Of a stretch of 64,000 nucleotides of DNA, positions 25,077-33,966 are shown one piece after another. The notes beneath the pieces were generated by a model. That model was not told the origin of the DNA and made no database searches. It saw nothing but the letters and a program-made list of their open reading frames with translations. This stretch comes from Roseivirga seohaensis (lineage in GTDB: Bacteria; Bacteroidota; Bacteroidia; Cytophagales; Cyclobacteriaceae): assembly GCF_001592945.1 (NCBI RefSeq), contig NZ_LRPB01000023.1, forward strand, positions 372,001 to 436,000, written 5' to 3'. The position numbers and the translations under genes are program-made. Every line of letters starts with the position of its first letter. Positions within the stretch are counted from its first letter, which is position 1.

Positions 25077-25114
25077 AAACGCTCCAAATATAAACTTTGG
25101 AGCGTTTTTCTTTT
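25077..25114 (+). terminator. Terminator after LytTR regulator (also faces mfd)
   Basis: Perfect 12-bp stem AAACGCTCCAAA / TTTGGAGCGTTT with a 7-nt loop, followed by TTC and more T residues. It lies in the 63-bp gap between two convergent genes and probably serves the regulator mainly. Confidence 0.9.
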
Positions 25115-25118
25115 TAAC

Positions 25119-28100
25119 CTAAGCGCTCATATTTTGTAAAACCTCTATTGCTTTTCCGATAGAAAGCACCTCGTCAATTCGTAGAATCAAACGGGTTTTG
25201 TGCTCTTTCATATGGCAACTTTTTGGGTGCGACTGTACATAAGCAATTACTTTTCCGAAGGCAGCCGATTGGAAATAGCGCTCATTGTCAGAAGGTAAAA
25301 AGTAGCATTTCATCGATTCGTTTTTGATGACTACTTTTTCAAAACCCAGATTTTCAGCCAACCAACGTAGCCTCACCGTTTCTATCAAGTCTAAAACAGG
25401 GACAGGAATAGGCCCAAAACGATCTTTAATGCTGGCCGTAAACTTGGCCAATCCTTCTTCATTCTTAATGTTATCGATTTTAGAATAGAGGCCAAGTCGT
25501 TCCGAAATATTAGAAACATAGGTTTCCGGAATTAGAATTTCCAAATCGGTTTCAATCGAAGTATCTACCTTAATGGCTTCGGCAGCTTCTTTTACCAAAT
25601 CTTTGTAAAACAGGTCTTTGAATTCCGTTTCCTTCAATTCTTGAACGGCTTCGTCCAAAATTTTATGGTACATCTCAAAACCTAAATCGGTAATGAAACC
25701 TGTTTGTTCGGCTCCTAATAAATTACCTGCTCCACGAATGTCTAAATCGCGCATGGCCACTTTAAAGCCATCGCCTAAATCAGAGAATTCTTCCAAAGCG
25801 CTCAAACGTTTTCTGGAATCGGAACTCAACCCAATAGAAGGAGGAGTTAATAAATAACAGAAGGCTTTTCGGTTAGAACGCCCCACTCTTCCACGCATTT
25901 GGTGCAAATCGGAAAGCCCAAACATGTGCGCATGATTAATGATAATCGTATTGGCGTTTGGAATATCAAGTCCAGATTCAATGATATTGGTAGAAATCAG
26001 CACATCATATTCACCCTCAATGAATTTCACCATGCGCTTTTCAAGCACACTTCCTTCCATTTGGCCATGCGCCACACCAATTCGGGCATCGGGCACAAGC
26101 TTCAGAATAATATTTCCTACCTGAACAATGTCTTTAATTCGGTTATGCACAAAGAAAACCTGACCGCCACGTCTGAGCTCAAAACTGATGGCATCGCGAA
26201 TAATGGTTTCGTCAAAAGTGTGAATTTCCGTAGTAACAGGCTGACGGTTTGGAGGAGGCGTAGCAATTACGCTTAAATCTCTGGCGCCCATTAAAGAGAA
26301 ATGCAAAGTTCTAGGAATTGGCGTAGCTGTGAGGGTAAGCACATCCACATCTACTTTAAATTCTTTCAGTTTATCTTTTACCCGTACCCCAAATTTCTGC
26401 TCCTCATCAATAATCAAAAGGCCTAAATCCTTGAACTGAACATCCTTATTTACGATTCTGTGCGTACCGACCAATATTTCAGTTTTTCCTTCTTTTACAC
26501 GCTGAAGGGTTTCTTTAATTTCTTTGGCGGTTTTAAATCGGTTGATGTATTCCACATTGACCGGGAAGTTCTCCAGTCTTTCAGCAAAAGTACGGTAGTG
26601 CTGCATGGCCAAAATGGTAGTAGGCACTAAAACCGCTACCTGTTTGCCATTGGCGCAAGCCTTGAATGCGGCACGAATGGCCACTTCGGTTTTACCAAAA
26701 CCTACATCGCCACAAACCAATCGGTCCATTGGGTGAGGCAATTCCATGTCGGCTTTAACATCTTCGGTGGCCTTGGCTTGATCAGGAGTGTCTTCATAAA
26801 TAAAAGAGGATTCCAGTTCGGCCTGCATAAAACCATCTGGCTGAAAAGCAAAACCGCTGGCTCCCTTCCTTTTCGCGTAAAGCGCAATCAGGTCTTTGGC
26901 AATGTCTTTAACCTTCTTCTTAACCTTCGATTTCTTGGTTTCCCATTCAGGAGAGCCCAATTTACTCATGGTAGGCGGTGTGCCTTCTTTGCCTGAATAT
27001 TTTGAAATTTTATGAAGGGCATGGAGACTGACATAAAGCAAATCGTCATCGCGATAGACCAAACGAATGGATTCTTGCTGATTTCCATTCACTTCCACTT
27101 TTTCCATTCCCGCAAAACGCCCTACGCCATAATCAATGTGGGTAACGTAATCTCCTGGGTGCAAAGAGCGCAGTTCTTTGAGCGTTAGGGCTTTGGATTT
27201 GCTATGCTTTGTTCGGCTTTTGTATTTGTGAAATCTATCGAAAAGCTGATGGTCTGTATAGCAGAGCATCTGGAGCGTTTTATCGATAAATCCTTGTCTG
27301 AGGCCGATATTAAGGGGTTGAATCTTAATAATAGGATTCAATTCCGTGAAGATTTTTTCTAATCGGCCAATTTGAGTTTCAGATTCCGCAGAAATTAAAA
27401 GTGTATGATTCTTCATTTGCCAACCGGCAAGGTTATCGGCAATGAGGTCGAAATTTTTGTTGAATGATTGTTGCACTTCGGCATCGAACCTATATTCGAA
27501 ACCAGATTTTTTAGTAAAGCGATTTCCAAATTCGATTTGGGCTAAACTCTCGATTCCCTTTTTAAAGGACTTTTGAGTCTCGAAAAGTGCATCTGGGCTA
27601 AGCACCACTTGGGCATCGGTAACTGAAAGCACTTCGTCAAAATTGGCAGAAGCCTTTTCAAAGTATTTTTCGATCGTGTCTAAGGTTTGTTGGTAATCCT
27701 TAAACCAGATTTTGGTGTTGTTCGGAATAAAATCCAAAAACGATTGTCTTACTTCTTGCAACAGTCGGGTTTGAATATTCGGAATGATGTTGATGTGTTT
27801 TACACTTTCCTGACTCAGCTGAGAAACGGGATCGAACGTTCTGATGCTTTCAACCTCGTTACCAAAAAGCTCAATTCTGTAAGGTAAATCGTGGGCGTAA
27901 GAATAAACATCTACAATACCACCTCGTACTGAAAACTGGCCTGCTTCATAAACAAAGTCGGTTTTCTCGAAATCGTAGGTCATCAGCAGTTCTGCTAAAA
28001 ACTCCACATCAATTTCTTCCCCCACTTTGGTAGAAAAGGTATTGGTGGCTAGGGCCTTTTTGTTGATTACCTTTTCGGTAAGCGCTTCGGGATAAGTAAC

Positions 28101-28469
28101 GATGATTTCACCTGTGGAAGCCTTATGGTTAATCCTGTTTAGGATCTCGGCACGCATGAGAATGTTGGCATTTTCAGTTTCATCAAACTGATAAGGCCTT
28201 TTGTAGGAAGTAGGGAAAAGCAAAACCTCTTTTTCACCTACCAAATTCTGCATATCGTTATGAAAATAAGCAGCTTCTTCTTTATCGTGCATTACAAAAA
28301 GGCAAGTTTGCTTATTGTGCTGATACACGGCAGCCGCCACAACGGCATCTAAACTACCCACCAATCCCTTAAGCTGAATGCTATTTCCCTCATTGGGCTT
28401 GATTCGCTCGGCAATGGTTTGAATGATAGGGTCTTCCCTATAAATCTTTATGAAGTCTTTTACTTTCAA
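25119..28469 (-). CDS. mfd: Transcription-repair coupling factor Mfd
   Basis: 1116 residues, close to the usual 1150. In order: UvrB-homology N-terminal part (about 1-420), the CarD-like RNA polymerase interaction domain (GDYVTHIDYGVGRFAG, about 440-500), the superfamily-2 translocase with Walker A GDVGFGKTEVAIRAAF and DEEQ box (IDEEQKFG), helicase motif QMRGRVGRSNRKA, and the C-terminal TRCF domain. Mfd removes RNA polymerase stalled at lesions and recruits UvrA. Transcribed alone; a promoter box with a proper TTG sits at 28492-28499. Confidence 0.97.
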   Translation of the reverse strand: MKVKDFIKIYREDPIIQTIAERIKPNEGNSIQLKGLVGSLDAVVAAAVYQHNKQTCLFVMHDKEEAAYFHNDMQNLVGEKEVLLFPTSYKRPYQFDETENANILMRAEILNRINHKASTGEIIVTYPEALTEKVINKKALATNTFSTKVGEEIDVEFLAELLMTYDFEKTDFVYEAGQFSVRGGIVDVYSYAHDLPYRIELFGNEVESIRTFDPVSQLSQESVKHINIIPNIQTRLLQEVRQSFLDFIPNNTKIWFKDYQQTLDTIEKYFEKASANFDEVLSVTDAQVVLSPDALFETQKSFKKGIESLAQIEFGNRFTKKSGFEYRFDAEVQQSFNKNFDLIADNLAGWQMKNHTLLISAESETQIGRLEKIFTELNPIIKIQPLNIGLRQGFIDKTLQMLCYTDHQLFDRFHKYKSRTKHSKSKALTLKELRSLHPGDYVTHIDYGVGRFAGMEKVEVNGNQQESIRLVYRDDDLLYVSLHALHKISKYSGKEGTPPTMSKLGSPEWETKKSKVKKKVKDIAKDLIALYAKRKGASGFAFQPDGFMQAELESSFIYEDTPDQAKATEDVKADMELPHPMDRLVCGDVGFGKTEVAIRAAFKACANGKQVAVLVPTTILAMQHYRTFAERLENFPVNVEYINRFKTAKEIKETLQRVKEGKTEILVGTHRIVNKDVQFKDLGLLIIDEEQKFGVRVKDKLKEFKVDVDVLTLTATPIPRTLHFSLMGARDLSVIATPPPNRQPVTTEIHTFDETIIRDAISFELRRGGQVFFVHNRIKDIVQVGNIILKLVPDARIGVAHGQMEGSVLEKRMVKFIEGEYDVLISTNIIESGLDIPNANTIIINHAHMFGLSDLHQMRGRVGRSNRKAFCYLLTPPSIGLSSDSRKRLSALEEFSDLGDGFKVAMRDLDIRGAGNLLGAEQTGFITDLGFEMYHKILDEAVQELKETEFKDLFYKDLVKEAAEAIKVDTSIETDLEILIPETYVSNISERLGLYSKIDNIKNEEGLAKFTASIKDRFGPIPVPVLDLIETVRLRWLAENLGFEKVVIKNESMKCYFLPSDNERYFQSAAFGKVIAYVQSHPKSCHMKEHKTRLILRIDEVLSIGKAIEVLQNMSA

Positions 28470-28491
28470 GGTTCTTGCTAAAAAGAGGGGG

Positions 28492-28499
28492 CAAATGTA
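28492..28499 (-). promoter_or_regulatory. Bacteroidota-type promoter for mfd
   Basis: TACATTTG on the minus strand, with TTG (CAA at 28523-28525 on plus) 23 bp upstream, fits TTG-N17-23-TAnnTTTG. It is 23 bp before the mfd ATG. Confidence 0.65.
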
Positions 28500-28601
28500 A
28501 ATAATTCTGAAGCCATTCGTGGCAAAACAGTGTAAGCAATGAATAAATTAACCGACATTTAACCCAACTCTTTAATTGCTTTTATTGTTAGAGCATTTGT
28601 A

Positions 28602-29228
28602 GTGAAAAAAGAAAAAGTTAGAATCGGCTTAAGGCGCGAAGCCTTTAATAAAATGGAGCAGATGCATCCGCATCAAGTTATGCTCTATGTGGCCTTGATT
28701 GGTAGTTCTGTCCTTTTCCTCTTTTTAGTGGTTGCTTTTACGGCTAGCAGACCGATTCATAGTGATTTCCTTAAAATTGAATTTCCTAAATTCTTTGTGG
28801 TAAGTACGGTATTAATGCTTCTTTCGAGTTTTTCGGTGTCCAAAATTATTCCGGCTTATGAAAAGGACGAGCTGGAAAAACTGAAAAAATGGCTGGGCAT
28901 TACCTTTTTACTAGGTTTGGCTTTTGCCACTTCTCAGTTTTTAGGCTGGCGCGAACTTCAAGAAAGTCAGATTCTTTTTAGCGGAGCACGCTCTGGTGCT
29001 TATCTCTATGTCATTACAGGTTTACACGTGGTACATCTAGTGGCCATTTTACTTTATGCAGTTCGGTTACTCGTCAAATGCAATAAGGTTTCGCTGGATG
29101 CTGTGCAAAGCTTGATTTACTGCACCAATCCTTACCAAAAAATCAGGTTCAAAATGCTAACAGACTTTTGGCATTTTGTAGATGTGCTTTGGTTGTTGCT
29201 CTTCTTTTATTTGCTGTTTAGCTTTTAA
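28602..29228 (+). CDS. Orphan heme-copper oxidase subunit III-like membrane protein
   Basis: 208 residues with a GTG start at 28602. Five membrane helices; conserved marks of cytochrome c oxidase subunit III are HPHQVMLYVALIGSS in helix 1, GWRELQESQ, VITGLHVVHLV and DFWHFVDVLWLLLFF at the end. Subunit III carries no redox centre and supports proton uptake and stability of subunit I. No subunit I or II or assembly gene is in the window, so this is a stand-alone copy, either serving an oxidase elsewhere or with an independent role. It starts 132 bp from mfd, divergently. Confidence 0.78.
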   Translation: MKKEKVRIGLRREAFNKMEQMHPHQVMLYVALIGSSVLFLFLVVAFTASRPIHSDFLKIEFPKFFVVSTVLMLLSSFSVSKIIPAYEKDELEKLKKWLGITFLLGLAFATSQFLGWRELQESQILFSGARSGAYLYVITGLHVVHLVAILLYAVRLLVKCNKVSLDAVQSLIYCTNPYQKIRFKMLTDFWHFVDVLWLLLFFYLLFSF

Positions 29229-29260
29229 AAAAAGAAGGCCACAACGTAGCTGCAGCCTTC
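29227..29260 (-). terminator. Terminator after paralogue A (29295-30530)
   Basis: On the minus strand a stem GAAGGC / GCCTTC encloses a 15-nt loop and is followed by seven T residues. Stem is short (6 bp) but the T run is clear. It lies 34 bp after the stop of paralogue A, and it may also serve the convergent COX3-like gene weakly. Confidence 0.6.
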
Positions 29261-29294
29261 AAATTGACCAATATACTGTTTTTGACTTTTGGGC

Positions 29295-30530
29295 TTAGTT
29301 AAAATTAATCTGCTTAATGTTTTGGTATTTCACGTAAGTTGGCTTTCCGCTTGAATTGAAAACAAGAACGCCTTCATTTTCATCGCTTACATCTCTACCC
29401 GAACCAAGGGTTAATTCTTTACCGCTTTTCAACATAATTCTTGCGTTATCGTAATTTCTTGGGCTGAAGGATTTGATGTTTTCAATTGGAATAAAGTATT
29501 CAATGTCATCGTCTTCCCCTTGAATAATTTCGAAGTTGTATTCTTCATCTAGGTCGAAAATGATTTCGCCAGAAAGGGTTTCTCCGTTGGTAGTTTCTAC
29601 GGTTCCTGAGATTTTCTTCACTTCGAAATCAGAATATGCTTTTCCAGAATTTGGTGCATTTGTGAATTCAACACGCTTAAATTCTTTCCATGGAATATCT
29701 ACTCTACCGAAATCGGTACTCACGATAATCCCACCATTCGAATTGTCTACATCATTCGAACCTCTCAAATAAAGCTCTCTTCCTGATTTTGTCACCACAT
29801 TACTACCAGAACGATCTCTTTCTATGGACTTAATATTGCTGAATTCGATTTTCATGTCGCCATCGCGGGTATCGCCATCGAGTACATTTGTGGTATATCT
29901 TTCATCATGGTCCCACTGAACAAACCCAGTGATTGAACCTCCGTAATATTCAACAGTTCCGTAGATAGGGTCACCAATTTTGTTTGCGAGCTTACTTGGT
30001 GTATCCATAAATTCTATGGTTTCAATTCTGCTCCAGTTGAATTTCATGCTTCCCAATTCTTGATCTAGAATGGTGATTGTTCCACCCATATCGTCTGATC
30101 CGTCTTTAACAAAAACTCTATCCCCATTGCGAAGTGTTAACTCTACTTCGGAACGTCTGTTAATATCTATTCTAGAAATGTTGCCAAATTCAGTTCTGAA
30201 TTCGTGCGTAGTTTCCCAGCTGTTATTGCCCCAACTTATGCTAAAGTTTCCCCAGCTGCTGTTTCTCCTTCTTTGTTCGTCCCTTAAGTCGTTTCTTTCT
30301 TCTCTTGTCAGGTGACGGTAATTGTCGTTTTCTTCCTTATTTCCATTAAAATGGTCTGTCCAATAGCCTTCTCCACGATCGCCCCATCGCATTTGACCTG
30401 TATAACTGTTGCCATCAATGGTGGTGAGTTTTCCGTAGATGAATCCTTCATCTTGTGCATTGGCCGAAAGAAATGAAGCCGTAATGAGCCCGAGAAAAAT
30501 GGCAGATTTTGAAATAATTGATTTAATCAT
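29295..30530 (-). CDS. Secreted three-repeat protein, paralogue A
   Basis: 411 residues; signal peptide about residues 1-25 (SAIFLGLITASFLSANAQ). I recognise no named domain. Three copies of a module of about 100-130 residues cover the mature protein, each with a G-x-V...G-x-I-x-W-D opening, an I-x-F-x-x-IKSI strand, and LKSGREL.L.GS-x-DV-x-x-x-N-x-GV, ending V-x-I-x-W-x-x-F-x-x-VEF. Examples: YGKLTTIDGNSYTGQMRWG, YGTVEYYGGSITGFVQWD, ISGTVETTNGETLSGEIIFD. It is homologous throughout to the gene at 32563-33867. It is the last gene of the block with the LytS/LytTR pair 2, separated from the regulator by 223 bp, and could be its target. Likely all-beta and periplasmic or secreted. Confidence 0.75.
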   Translation of the reverse strand: MIKSIISKSAIFLGLITASFLSANAQDEGFIYGKLTTIDGNSYTGQMRWGDRGEGYWTDHFNGNKEENDNYRHLTREERNDLRDEQRRRNSSWGNFSISWGNNSWETTHEFRTEFGNISRIDINRRSEVELTLRNGDRVFVKDGSDDMGGTITILDQELGSMKFNWSRIETIEFMDTPSKLANKIGDPIYGTVEYYGGSITGFVQWDHDERYTTNVLDGDTRDGDMKIEFSNIKSIERDRSGSNVVTKSGRELYLRGSNDVDNSNGGIIVSTDFGRVDIPWKEFKRVEFTNAPNSGKAYSDFEVKKISGTVETTNGETLSGEIIFDLDEEYNFEIIQGEDDDIEYFIPIENIKSFSPRNYDNARIMLKSGKELTLGSGRDVSDENEGVLVFNSSGKPTYVKYQNIKQINFN

Positions 30531-30753
30531 GGTTGTGTTGTTTGAGTTTTATTCTTTTTGACGAATCAAAGATGCAGAATGACATCTTGCCAAAAAATAC
30601 AGATTGGCTCTATCTAGTTATTCTTTAACCGAAACGGGAGGAGAACTTACTGAACTGGAAATGATGGTTGAACTCTCCAAAAGCTTTGATTCTAGATCCT
30701 GAGAAAATGATAGCCATTAGGGAATTATGACACCAACTTTTGGAGAGGTGTTT

Positions 30754-31515
30754 TTAGTTATCTAACCACTGTTTGAAAAGCGGTGTCTTTTCTGAACTCA
30801 CCACAATGTCTTCATCAATTTCTGGGCTAAGGCTCAATTTTACGCGGCCTTTGAAGTAAGGGTGAATGTCGCTAACGGCATCGAAATGCACCAAAAATTT
30901 ACGGTTTACCCTAAAGAACTGCTTTGGGTTTAGCATTTGATCTACTTCTTCTAGGGTATTATCGATAATGTACTTTTGCTTTTCAAAAGTGACGATATAG
31001 GTAAGCTTATCGTGGGTATAGAAATAGGCGATTTTTTCTGTAGGAATGGCGCGAATCCGCTGGCCAATTTTGGTGAGGAATCGTGATTTATATTCTTTGT
31101 TCTGTTCGTTAATTAGCGCTTTGATTTGGCTAAGGTCAAATGCTGGAGAAGTGGAAATCGCGGATTGCTCTTCAATTTTTTCTAGCGCATTGGCTAACTT
31201 TTCGCGCTGAATGGGTTTGAGCAAGTAATCCACACTATTTACCTCAAATGCTTTAATCGCATACTGATTGTAAGCTGTTGTAAAGATTACTTTACATTTA
31301 GGTTTGTGTTGTTCAAAAATTTCAAAGCTAGTTCCGTCAAGTAGCTGAATATCGCTGACAATGAAGTTGGGATGCTCATTATTTTCGAACCACAGCAAAC
31401 CAGCTTCTACTGACCTGATGGTGGCTACGATTTCCAGTTCCGGTTTGAGTTCTTTTAGCAGTTCAATTAACCTTTCTGAGGCCAGCCTTTCGTCTTCAAT
31501 AATCAGTACTTTCAT
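30754..31515 (-). CDS. LytTR-family response regulator (pair 2)
   Basis: 253 residues: receiver domain with phosphoacceptor D55 (FIVSDIQLLDGTSF), then LytTR DNA-binding domain from about residue 150 (RAIPTEKIAYFYTHDKLTYIV, FFRVNRKFLVHFDAV). It starts 17 bp after its kinase gene, both within the minus-strand block of paralogues A and B. The likely target is the 223-bp gap upstream of paralogue A or the region in front of paralogue B; neither has been shown. Confidence 0.92.
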   Translation of the reverse strand: MKVLIIEDERLASERLIELLKELKPELEIVATIRSVEAGLLWFENNEHPNFIVSDIQLLDGTSFEIFEQHKPKCKVIFTTAYNQYAIKAFEVNSVDYLLKPIQREKLANALEKIEEQSAISTSPAFDLSQIKALINEQNKEYKSRFLTKIGQRIRAIPTEKIAYFYTHDKLTYIVTFEKQKYIIDNTLEEVDQMLNPKQFFRVNRKFLVHFDAVSDIHPYFKGRVKLSLSPEIDEDIVVSSEKTPLFKQWLDN

Positions 31516-31532
31516 TCGCTTAGCTTTTAAGG

Positions 31533-32552
31533 TTAAATTTCAGAAATATTGATGAGAGGAACACGAACGATGAACGAGTTTGGGTTCTTGATTACCTCAA
31601 CGGGCTTTGTAGTAAAGTAGGAATACCTACGCTTAATATTTTCTAAACCAGTTTGTCCACTGTTCGGCAATTCAACTTTCTTTTCTTGCAGATTATTTTT
31701 TACTGAGATATAGCCGTTCTGACTTTCAACATGAATTTTTAGTGGACGTATTTCCGAAACGGTATTGTGCTTAATGGCATTCTCAATGAGCATTTGCAGG
31801 GTGAGCGGAGGCAAGTATAAAGCTTCGTCTTTTTTATCTATGGCCATGCTCAGCTGAATGGTGTCTTCAAACCGAATTTCTAACAAATACATATAAGCGC
31901 TAATAAAACTGAGCTCCTCTTTCAACTCCACCAATTCTTCGGAACTGCTTTGAAGAATAATGCGATAAACTTCCGCAAACTTTTCTAGATAAGCCTGTGA
32001 TTGCTTTTGGTCTTTGGAAATGAGCGAAGAAAGAATGTTGAGGTTGTTGAAAAGAAAATGCGGATCTAAGTGGTTTTTTAAAGCATTAAGCTCTGCCTTG
32101 ATCGATTCTTTCTGAAATTCTTCCGAAGCCAATTGAGCATTTTTCCAGCGTTTCAAAAACTGAATTCCAAAATTGATTGAAATGATGGGCAACAGAATCA
32201 AAATGGATAATGCGTTTATGGTCGCAATTTGACTTCCAACAGGTGGATCTTCTGTGAGGGTAATCTTGAACAGAAAATAGCTCAAGTTGATGATGACTAA
32301 AGAGACTAATACGCCTATACCCAATTGGGAGTAAAAACGCTTATTGCCGTGGGTAAGCCAAGGCAGTTTTCGGTCTAATGAAATTGTTAAGGCGCGGTTG
32401 GCCAGGAGAATTAAGAGTAAAACCGCAACAATAAGCCCTGCTGTCAGGTAAAGTTCGCGGGGTGCTGAAGTGGCGTAAAGAAAGACAAAAACGCCCGCCA
32501 CCAAACTGATGGCAATACTGTTTTGGATGATTTGACTACGACTGAACTTCAA
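31533..32552 (-). CDS. Sensor histidine kinase, LytS type (pair 2)
   Basis: 339 residues. Four membrane helices in the first 135 residues, then the His_kinase domain with phosphoacceptor H165 (NHLDPHFLFNNLNILSSLI, a variant of the usual SQINPHF) and ATP-binding motif MLIENAIKHNTV. Starts 10 bp after paralogue B and 17 bp before its regulator, so paralogue B, this kinase and the regulator are very probably one transcript. Confidence 0.92.
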   Translation of the reverse strand: MKFSRSQIIQNSIAISLVAGVFVFLYATSAPRELYLTAGLIVAVLLLILLANRALTISLDRKLPWLTHGNKRFYSQLGIGVLVSLVIINLSYFLFKITLTEDPPVGSQIATINALSILILLPIISINFGIQFLKRWKNAQLASEEFQKESIKAELNALKNHLDPHFLFNNLNILSSLISKDQKQSQAYLEKFAEVYRIILQSSSEELVELKEELSFISAYMYLLEIRFEDTIQLSMAIDKKDEALYLPPLTLQMLIENAIKHNTVSEIRPLKIHVESQNGYISVKNNLQEKKVELPNSGQTGLENIKRRYSYFTTKPVEVIKNPNSFIVRVPLINISEI

Positions 32553-32562
32553 AGTGTTTTAC

Positions 32563-33867
32563 TCAATCAAAGATGATTTCGTCAATTTGCGACCAACGTA
32601 TGTAGGTCGGTTTGGCGTCTTTCGAAGTAAATATAAGCACTCCATCATTGTCTTCTGACACATCGCGACTTTCACCTAATAGAAGCTCCTTGCCATTTCT
32701 AAGAATAATTAATGAGTAACTATAATTTTTAGGAATGATGTTTTTGATATTTCGGAAGGGGATTTTATAAACTACTCGGTCATCTTGGCCATCTAAAGTT
32801 TCATATTCCCAAGCCTCGTCTAAGTCATAGGCAATGAGGCCGCTTATTTTTTCACCATCTCTGTTAATTACAGTTCCTCTCAAACCTGTTGAGGATGGGA
32901 ATTCACTATAAGACGGCCCTTGGTTGTTCGATTCAATAATTTCCAGTTCTTCGAAATCGCGCCAAGGAACCACGATTTGACCAATTTCCTTATCGTTGAT
33001 TAAAACGCCAGCGTTTTCGCTGTTCACATCGTTAGAGCCTGTTAAGTAGAATTCTCGTCCTGATTTAAGTGTTACATCTACCCCATTTCGGTTTTTTACA
33101 ATTTTCGTAATCGACCTGAATGGAATGTTTTTGTCACCATCACGGTCTTTACCATTCAGAATATCTTCTAAAAAACGCTCATTGTGAGTGTTTTTGCTCG
33201 TGCCTTGGTCCCACTGAATGGTTCCTTCAAAAGTACCTCTTCTGCCTGCTTTTACTTTTCCGTAAATGGCTTCACCAAAGAGCGATTTCGGTATTTTGCC
33301 ACTTTCCAAAAACTCCACTTTTTCTATTCTCGCCCAATCTAGCTTTACAATACCTAATTCTTCATCGTAAACGCTAACGCTTGCGCCTACGTCTTCAAAA
33401 CCATTGCCACTGACTTCTACAATTACACCGTTTTTTAACGCTACTTGCGCCCGGCTTCTGCCCGTAGGTTTAATGCTTTTGATGTCGCCAAAACGGGTAT
33501 CGAATTGGTGATTGGTACGGCTGTATTTATCGTCCCAAATGCTCAGTATACCAAGGTCAATGCCTAGCCATGAACTTCCGCCTTCTTGATCTGAAATCTG
33601 TTGTATTTCTTTTTTTGAAAGGAATTTTAAAAAATCGCTTGAGGTTTTTTGTGCATTAAAAAGGTCGACCCAGTACACTTCATCACCTCCCCAGCGCAAA
33701 GCACCTTGGTATTTATCGCCATTAATGGTGGTTACTTTTCCGTACAGGTAAATGTTCTTTTCCTGCGATTTCGCTTCTGAAACAATAATCAACAAGCCTA
33801 CCGCAATGCCAATGCACAGCATCAGCTTTCTCACCTTTTTCTCAATGTTATGTTGCAGACTACCCAT
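32563..33867 (-). CDS. Secreted three-repeat protein, paralogue B
   Basis: 434 residues from the ATG at 33867; the longer frame to 33954 lacks support, and this start puts a signal segment (LMLCIGIAVGLLIIVSEAKSQ) near the N-terminus. Same architecture as paralogue A: three modules starting YGKVTTINGDKYQGALRWG, YGKVKAGRRGTFEGTIQWD and RGTVINRDGEKISGLIAYD. Closest similarity is in the LKSGREFYLTGSNDV block of module 2. No family recognised. It overlaps nothing but precedes the LytS kinase by 10 bp and follows the amidohydrolase by 99 bp. A sensor ligand, envelope or matrix protein are all possible; none is shown. Confidence 0.75.
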   Translation of the reverse strand: MGSLQHNIEKKVRKLMLCIGIAVGLLIIVSEAKSQEKNIYLYGKVTTINGDKYQGALRWGGDEVYWVDLFNAQKTSSDFLKFLSKKEIQQISDQEGGSSWLGIDLGILSIWDDKYSRTNHQFDTRFGDIKSIKPTGRSRAQVALKNGVIVEVSGNGFEDVGASVSVYDEELGIVKLDWARIEKVEFLESGKIPKSLFGEAIYGKVKAGRRGTFEGTIQWDQGTSKNTHNERFLEDILNGKDRDGDKNIPFRSITKIVKNRNGVDVTLKSGREFYLTGSNDVNSENAGVLINDKEIGQIVVPWRDFEELEIIESNNQGPSYSEFPSSTGLRGTVINRDGEKISGLIAYDLDEAWEYETLDGQDDRVVYKIPFRNIKNIIPKNYSYSLIILRNGKELLLGESRDVSEDNDGVLIFTSKDAKPTYIRWSQIDEIIFD

Positions 33868-33966
33868 GCAACAAACGTAATTTGAATTGTTGGTAGAAAA
33901 AACGTTTCTAGACTGTACTAGCATATTCAAACCCTGAATCGGGAAAAGCACCACTTCAAATAATTT

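Noticed and set aside
29025-29030. CACGTG in the COX3-like gene as a further parS site
   Set aside because: About 12 of 16 matches, with the left arm wrong.
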